Positions 58,407 to 64,000 of a stretch of 64,000 nucleotides of DNA are shown here, piece after piece. Under the pieces are notes generated by a model. The model was not told where the DNA came from. It did no database searches and was given only the letters and a program-made list of their open reading frames with translations. The stretch is from Carallia brachiata (taxonomy: Eukaryota > Streptophyta > Magnoliopsida > Malpighiales > Rhizophoraceae), in NCBI GenBank assembly GCA_021464245.1, contig JADCRB010000016.1, positions 15,036,526-15,100,525 of the forward strand, in the 5' to 3' direction. The position numbers and the translations under genes are program-made. Each line of letters opens with the position of its first letter. Position 1 is the stretch's first letter.

Positions 58407-59208
58407 ATGGATTCCCATTCTCCACCTTCCAAGATGGCCCGTCTCGCTGACTCTGGTACAGAGTCTTACCTTTTCCAATTTCGTGTTAGAATTAGAACTG
58501 GATTAATTCTGATACCACTGTTAGAGCTTTTAATTATGCAGGGCTAATATCTTTCCGTTTACAGGGAATGGAGTGGCAAGCTGTTGGAGAGCAAAGGAAA
58601 GCAATGGGTGCAATGGAGCTTTTGATTCACATCCAATTGGTCTTAAACTAGAGCTTGGGCTCGGTGGGTCTTCAGGCAGACGTGTAATTGGGAGTGCAGA
58701 ATCTTATGGGTTCACAATTCTTCAACTTCAGGAGCTGAATCTCCAATCTCTGATATACAAATACATTGAAGCTGGATTTCCCGTACCACACCATCTTGTT
58801 GTGCCCATATGGAAGAGTGTTGCTAACTCCCTTGGTAGCATCAAATGCTTATACCAACTCTATCCCAGCTGTGAGCCCTCAATTATAAATCTCACATTAT
58901 GTTATGAAATTTTCAATTTTTTTGTGGAGATTTTGATTTTTCTTTTTGTTTTATTTGGTGGGGTGGTTCTAGTTATGACAGCTAACCAATCATTTTATAT
59001 GGAGTGGAAGAATGGTGGGGAACCTGAGCCAGGGAGATGCAGGAGGACTGATGGTAAGAAATGGAGGTGCAGCAAAGAAGCTGTGCCTGATGAGAAATAT
59101 TGTGAGAGGCACATGCACAGAGGGCGCCAGCGTTCAAGAAAGCCTGTGGATTCTTCAGGTAGTGCTTGCAGCACCAACCTCACCATTGCAGTCCCTGTGA
59201 ATAACTAG
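58407..59208 (+). CDS. GRF: Growth-regulating factor (QLQ-WRC transcription factor), short form
   Basis: Plant nuclear transcription factor of the GRF family, which acts with GIF coactivators in leaf and organ growth. Proposed exons are 58407-58455, 58565-58870 and 58982-59208, all with GT/AG introns and matching phase, giving 193 residues from [10 protein letters not shown]. The QLQ domain (GIF binding) is at about 66-101 ([20 protein letters not shown]); the usual Trp in the QWQEL position is Leu. The WRC domain is at about 131-175 ([20 protein letters not shown]) with the C-X9-C-X10-C-X2-H pattern C138, C148, C159, H162 and a basic nuclear signal. The stop soon after [11 protein letters not shown] makes it shorter than most family members that I know, so it may be a short member or lack downstream exons. 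The exon 1 model is inferred from phase and TATA position. A miR396 site is present. Confidence 0.8.
59131..59151 (+). promoter_or_regulatory. miR396 target site in the GRF mRNA
   Basis: CGTTCAAGAAAGCCTGTGGA at the end of the WRC-coding region is the conserved GRF target of miR396, with the usual one-base bulge relative to the microRNA. It encodes the RSRKPV stretch. Its perfect conservation suggests that the gene is, or was until recently, under miR396 control. Confidence 0.85.
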
Positions 59209-59588
59209 TGCTGCTCTTTCATTGGGGAGATTGTCACAGGAAAGGAAAGCCGAACCCCAATCGTAAATTCTAATTTTATGGCTGCTTTAGGTGAGAAAAT
59301 GTTTCAAATTTCATAATGTTAGTTGGTATTTTGGGTTTGGAGGCGATGGTCTTCACTTATTTGTTGAACTATGGATCCTAGTAGTTTTTGTTTCTGGCTG
59401 GCTGTGATTTGCCTCGGATCACCCTTGACTATGGTAATCTTTGACAGTGCCTACGTAAATCTATGAATGCACTTACTTAAAACTGACTTGATCTGCATTA
59501 ATTGAAATACTACTGCAATCGTCTCGAAGACTGAAAGTTTGTAGTTGAAAGCTTTGTCCGAACCCCCCAAAAAAAAATTGAAGGCTAA
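59209..59588. other. GRF 3' flank
   Basis: Probable 3' UTR and flank of the GRF gene; no further coding exon recognised. The rest is unassigned. Confidence 0.4.
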
Positions 59589-60161
59589 GAACTCGTTTAG
59601 AAACTTGTCGACTTTTTGTTACTGATCTTTAGATTTTATTTTTTTTATTTTTGTTATTTACAGAATTTTTGTGTTTATTATTTTAATTTTTATTTTTTAA
59701 AAAAAATAAAAAAATAAATAAAAAAAGATATTGAGGGAAATAATAAAAAAATATCAATAGAGAGAGAAAAATGGGAGAGAGAGGGTAAAGAAAAAATAAG
59801 TAGAAAGAATAGTAGAGAGAGAAAAAGAGAAAGAGAGTAAAGAGAGAATAAATAGAGAGAGATAAGTAGAGGGAGATAAAATAGAAAAGGATAAAAAAAA
59901 GATAAATGAAGAGATATGGTAAACCAGGTGGATAGAGAGAGAAAATATTGTAAGAAAAAATATAAGAAAGAAAATGAAAAATGAAATAGGAAAGTTTTTT
60001 TTTTAAAAAAAAAATATTTTTAACTTTTTAACAAAAAATAAAAAATAAAAATAATATCAAACATGTTTTCTATTTTTGTATAAAAAAATAAACAAAAAAA
60101 TAAAAAATTTAATCTATATTATTTTTTTGGTCTATAAATTTAATCTATATTAAACGAGGCC
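59589..60161. mobile_element. Second, shorter PIF/Harbinger-like element
   Basis: 573 bp between TAA duplications (59586-59588, 60162-60164). The left end GAACTCGTTTAGAAAC and the inverted right end GGCCTCGTTTAATATAG are decayed versions of the termini at 49425-50694. The interior shares the same order: T/A-rich shoulder, GA-rich core (GAGAGAAAAATGGGAGAGAG), then AACATGTTTTCTATTTTTGT. It is an older family member with a much shorter GA core. Confidence 0.75.
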
Positions 60162-60164
60162 TAA

Positions 60165-60542
60165 GTGTAGCCAAAATATTTTAGCAGGCCCAGCTGTGAC
60201 TGTATAGAAAGTCGATTCCTTTCGCCAATGAGACTGTGATGCAAAGTATAGGATCTGGGGGGCCTTTTAGAGACCGAATTGGGCCTTGAAGTACAACATG
60301 GGCAATATGCTTTGACGGTGTCGAGTCCAACAAAAATCTCAATACAACCCCAAGCCCAAGCCCAAGCCCAGTGCTCACCTTAAGAATTTTGAGAAATTGA
60401 CTCGGCCTAAACGATCAGTGGGCCATGTCCGGAGGCTTAGAATAGCATCAGAAGTTCCTTCTGGGCCGGTCCAGGCCTAGTTGAGTCCCAGTTAACCCTT
60501 TTTTTTTTTTTTTGAGGGGCAGTTAACAATATCATATGAGCC

Positions 60543-60580
<38 letters not shown>

Positions 60581-62204
60581 TATATGTATTTATTTATTTA
60601 TTTATTTTTTTCCTTTTTGGTTTTTGTTTTTCACGAAGTGGATGATATTTTTGGCTTGAAGACACTGTCATTTTTGCCTTGTGACCTTTAACGACATCTC
60701 CCATTTAATGCCAACCTTGGATTATATCCCTTCACCTACCAAGATAAAAATGTTTGAATGAATTATATATATTTAAACCCAAAATAAACAGTGGTTGCCC
60801 AGTGACCATAGCTGCTGATATTTCATTGGATTATGAGTTCGTTTGTTACCCTTTTAAGAATGGATTGCAAATAAATTGTCAAAATCACCTCTCCTTCAAA
60901 GCCATCAGAAATATTCTTACTATAGAGGCTTGGACGCTTGCTATCTACAAAAACAATATCAAAAAAATTTATTGTACATGTAACCATAAAAACAAAGTGG
61001 ATATACAATAATTTAGATCGTAAGATTGTAAAATATATATTAAATTTAAAAAATAAAAAAATAGATAAATCGTTAAATATCGTTAAATTAATTACATATT
61101 TTTTACATATTTCATTAAATATGTCTACATAATTTTACTTTTTTTTTTTTTATGTTTCCGTCTTTCTGTACACTAAATTGAGATTCAGTCTAATTTAGAA
61201 GGTTTGCACAATTAGATGATTCTCACAAATCATTTGATACAATGAAAAAAAAAAAAGACAAAGAAAATATTACAAAATGAATGTAGTCACCATTTTAAGC
61301 CAATAAAAATGCTTAAGTTGAACCCATCTCCACCTAGGATGTTGCCTTGAAGTTTTAGATACCAATAGGTACTGAAATTTTTTGTGATTATCCAGCAAAT
61401 AAACTACAATTATCTTCTCGAACCGAAATGCCACTTAAGATTTGTACATTGTATCATCACGATTTTTAGTTGTACATTTCTTTTTTCTTTTTTTTTTTTT
61501 GCCACTTATGATGACAATAAATACGGATAATGCAGTATGGTTATTAAAGCTACTCAATCCGTAAAAAATAATAAAAACTGTGAAGAGCTCTGATTCATGG
61601 CAGTTACTAAATTCCCTCTTCAAATATTATCTCATCCGAATATAAATCTGTGTTCCTTCATTATCTCATTGTTTCTTTATTTCTCTTATCTTTTTTTTAA
61701 TGAATAAATAACAGTGACATCCCCAAATTTCGACAAAAAGAATTGTATCAATTCTGAAAAATCGGGTTTTTTACATTAAAACGTACATGAGAGCAAATTT
61801 CAAAACTCACGAGCATTATGAATTATTCAAAATTTAATAAAATTTATGTACGTTTAATTTTACTATTTAACTTCTTATGGATGCAAAATGGTAAAATCCC
61901 ACGCGGAGGGCGAAAATGTTAATGAGTCAAACCCCTCGAGTGGGCAGTGGTTATCTCAGTGTTTCTCGTTCTTACCACAAAAGTAACCGTACAGTAAGTT
62001 TTAGTAACAGAAACAACAAAACAAGGGTAAAACCTAGTCACAGCATCGTCAACAAAAACACATTACCGACAGTCTGACTCTATAACTATTGGCTAGCTTC
62101 ACGAGGAATCTAATAATGACGTCGTTATCTAACGATCCATATCCCACCATCGCCCCAAATCTGAATCTCCACCGTCCATTTAGATCTCCCCCAAAAATAA
62201 TTAA
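60165..62204. other. Intergenic, microsatellites, no gene
   Basis: The segment 60180-60480 is less AT-rich and holds repeated CCCAAG and GGGCC words but no convincing gene. A (TA)n followed by (TTTA)n microsatellite spans about 60545-60608. An AT-rich segment at 61020-61130 belongs to a dispersed type. The last few hundred bases are presumably the promoter of the translocator gene. Confidence 0.4.
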
Positions 62205-62365
62205 TTAATATATTCTTTCTCTTCCTCTCATCTCTCCCAGATCTAACACACATTCTCTCTCTTAGATCGTCAACTTTCTCTCTCTAGAAACAGGCACATA
62301 TCTCTGTGATTGAGGAGAATCCTAGAGAGAGAAGATTTTCTCGATTACCCATTTTGCCCCTTGAC
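62205..62365 (+). promoter_or_regulatory. CT-rich 5' leader of the translocator gene
   Basis: Pyrimidine-rich sequence (TATTCTTTCTCTTCCTCTCA, TCTCTCTCTTAGATC) directly upstream of the start codon, typical of plant 5' UTRs and core-promoter Y patches. No clear TATA box was chosen. Confidence 0.5.
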
Positions 62366-63445
62366 ATGGTGGAGGCACAGACATGGACGACGAGGAGAAT
62401 GAGCAACCCAAGGTTGGACGCCAACACGACCACGGCGGACCAAGCCATTGACATTCCGGCGACCCCACCTGGGGATGTACGAAACAACGCCGCGTACTCC
62501 GCCGGCGTGGGATCGTACTTGTCGCCCAACATCCTGACGGCCCTGATCGTTGCTTCCTGGTACTTGTCCAACATTGGTGTCTTGCTCTTGAACAAGTACT
62601 TGCTCAGCATCTACGGCTACAGATACCCAATATTCCTTACAATGTTGCACATGATTTCCTGCGCTTTTTACAGCTATTTGTCCATAAAGTTTCTCGAAAT
62701 CGTGCCCTTTCAGCATATCCTGTCGAGGAGGCAGTTTTTAAAGATCTTTGCTTTGAGCGCAATTTTCTGTTTTTCTGTGGTTTGTGGGAACACTTCTTTG
62801 AGATATTTGCCTGTTTCGTTTAATCAAGCTATTGGGGCGACGACTCCGTTTTTCACTGCAATTTTTGCTTTTCTGATTACTTGCAAGAAAGAATCTGCTG
62901 AGGTTTATTGTGCACTTTTGCCTGTGGTGTTTGGGATTGTTTTGGCCAGTAATAGTGAGCCTTTGTTTCATTTATTTGGGTTCTTGGTTTGTGTCGGTTC
63001 CACTGCCGGGCGTGCTTTGAAGTCTGTGGTTCAGGGGATTTTGTTAACTTCAGAATCTGAGAAACTTCACTCCATGAATTTGTTGCTGTACATGGCACCG
63101 ATGGCTGCTTTCATTCTGTTGCCGTTTACCCTTTACATAGAAGGGAATGTGGCCGCGATCACGGTTGAGAAATCTAGAGGGGATCCGTTTATTGTGTTCT
63201 TGTTGATTGCCAATGCTACGGTGGCTTATTTGGTCAATCTGACGAATTTTCTCGTCACCAAGCACACCAGTGCCCTTACCCTGCAAGTGCTTGGCAATGC
63301 CAAGGCCGCGGTGGCTGCTGTTGTTTCGGTCTTGATCTTCAGGAATCCGGTGACCGTGATGGGGATGACCGGATTCGCGGTTACGATCATGGGTGTGGTG
63401 CTTTACAGCGAGGCAAAGAAGAGATCTAAGGTCACGACGCATTGA
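62366..63445 (+). CDS. Sugar-nucleotide/phosphate translocator-like protein (KT group)
   Basis: An intact, intron-less 359-residue membrane transporter of the triose-phosphate translocator/nucleotide-sugar transporter superfamily. It starts [16 protein letters not shown], the N-terminus I recall for Arabidopsis At1g12500-type proteins, so the ATG at 62366 was chosen; upstream in-frame codons lack an ATG. A soluble N-terminus (1-52) is followed by about ten hydrophobic segments (about 55-345). Family motifs include [49 protein letters not shown] and a KT signature near 299-301 ([16 protein letters not shown]). The tail KKRSK is basic. The KT group contains Golgi UDP-uronic acid transporters, so a Golgi nucleotide-sugar role is likely, but the substrate cannot be read. 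Unlike its neighbours its codons are GC-richer and the frame is clean. It lies outside the duplicated block. Confidence 0.95.
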   Translation: MVEAQTWTTRRMSNPRLDANTTTADQAIDIPATPPGDVRNNAAYSAGVGSYLSPNILTALIVASWYLSNIGVLLLNKYLLSIYGYRYPIFLTMLHMISCAFYSYLSIKFLEIVPFQHILSRRQFLKIFALSAIFCFSVVCGNTSLRYLPVSFNQAIGATTPFFTAIFAFLITCKKESAEVYCALLPVVFGIVLASNSEPLFHLFGFLVCVGSTAGRALKSVVQGILLTSESEKLHSMNLLLYMAPMAAFILLPFTLYIEGNVAAITVEKSRGDPFIVFLLIANATVAYLVNLTNFLVTKHTSALTLQVLGNAKAAVAAVVSVLIFRNPVTVMGMTGFAVTIMGVVLYSEAKKRSKVTTH

Positions 63446-63679
63446 AGATAATTAGTCTATAAAAGATTCATTTTGATTGCCACAACAAAAACATTGGTGC
63501 GGTTCTTTTTTCTCTTTTGCTTTATTGCTTTCGCCTTTAATTGTTTGATTATGTTTAGATTTTATAATGGAAGAAAAGAAGGGAATTTGGATCAAGTGGA
63601 TTGTATAGGATGCAGAACAAAAGGAGAAGGATATTGCTCTTTTTCTCCGTTTCCCTGAGCTTTAAATTGTTAATTTTTC
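63446..63679 (+). other. 3' flank of the translocator gene
   Basis: Probable 3' UTR. An open frame at 63473-63658 has no recognisable domain. Confidence 0.4.
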
Positions 63680-64000
63680 GGGGGGATAAATATTTTTAAA
63701 GTCCTAAACCTTTAGATTTTTTTACGTTTGAGTCCTAAACCTTTTTAACATTTCATTTGAGTCCTAAATCTTTTAATTTTTTACTATATCAGTCCTTTAA
63801 ATACGAAAAGTAGTCAATCTATTAATAATGAGTTTAATTTAATAAAAAATCAAAAAAGCTTAATACATGAGTTAAATATTTTTTCATCAACAAATATGCT
63901 AAAATATTTAATCACAAAATGACGAATTAAATAGGCAACATGTATATTTTTATAAAAAAAATCATTCATATATTTAATCTTTTTTAAATAATTTTTGTAA
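63680..64000. mobile_element. Left part of a MITE cut by the window edge
   Basis: From GGGGGGATAAATATTTTTAA onwards this matches the TA-MITE at 51473-51942 (CCTAAACCTTTAGATTTTTT, CATTTCATTTGAGTC, GTCAATCTATTAA). The right terminus is beyond the window, and the flanking dinucleotide here is not an obvious TA. Confidence 0.6.

Noticed and set aside
60181..60378. 65-codon minus-strand frame with a Gly/Leu repeat
   Set aside because: It stems from a short CCCAAG repeat; no homology or start context supports it.
62306..62365. Upstream in-frame extension of the translocator
   Set aside because: The first codon is GTG, and the known protein type begins MVEAQ, matching the ATG at 62366.

Overview
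This window is nuclear DNA of a flowering plant, most likely a eudicot. It is strongly AT-rich, and its genes have plant-type introns. The protein families are plant-specific: SBT1 subtilases, a CYP76-type P450, a QLQ/WRC growth-regulating factor with a miR396 site, and a KT-group sugar-nucleotide/phosphate translocator. The spaces between genes are packed with plant transposon debris. The species cannot be named from the sequence alone.

Layout. From 1.9 to 21.5 kb there are four SBT1 subtilase loci, all on the minus strand. Two look intact (9282-11537 and 19196-21433) and two are broken (1945-4244 and 15906-17755). Decayed pieces of a plus-strand gene for the copper chaperone of superoxide dismutase (CCS) lie between them. 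At 25-28.6 kb a nearly complete but broken CCS is followed tail-to-tail by a broken CYP76 P450. At 29.0-30.75 kb is a long-inverted-repeat (Mutator/foldback type) element, then an unidentified coding remnant. At 32.1 kb is a lone subtilase 5' end. At 34.4-40.5 kb the subtilase-CCS-P450 set is repeated: a 5'-truncated subtilase is joined directly to the middle of a CCS pseudogene, which carries a very young small LTR retrotransposon, and then comes a P450 whose only obvious lesion is near its C-terminus. A mitochondrial-carrier remnant (41.5 kb), a ~417-bp tandem array (42.6-45.3 kb) and a third, truncated P450 piece (46.8-47.2 kb) follow.

From 48 to 57 kb the sequence is mostly mobile elements. 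The flank at 49.3-53.6 kb is a paralogue of 31.0-31.9 kb, so the latter supplies empty sites that define five separate insertions. At 58.4-59.2 kb is a short three-exon GRF gene, and at 62.4-63.4 kb an intact single-exon translocator gene.

How it fits together. The central 45 kb looks like the product of repeated local duplication of a subtilase(-)/CCS(+)/CYP76(-) block, with later deletion, fusion and transposon insertion. Credible working genes are two subtilases, the GRF (short) and the translocator. The P450 at 38948-40542 is doubtful. No intact CCS copy is present. Distances and similarities given here were judged by eye; no alignment program or database was used.
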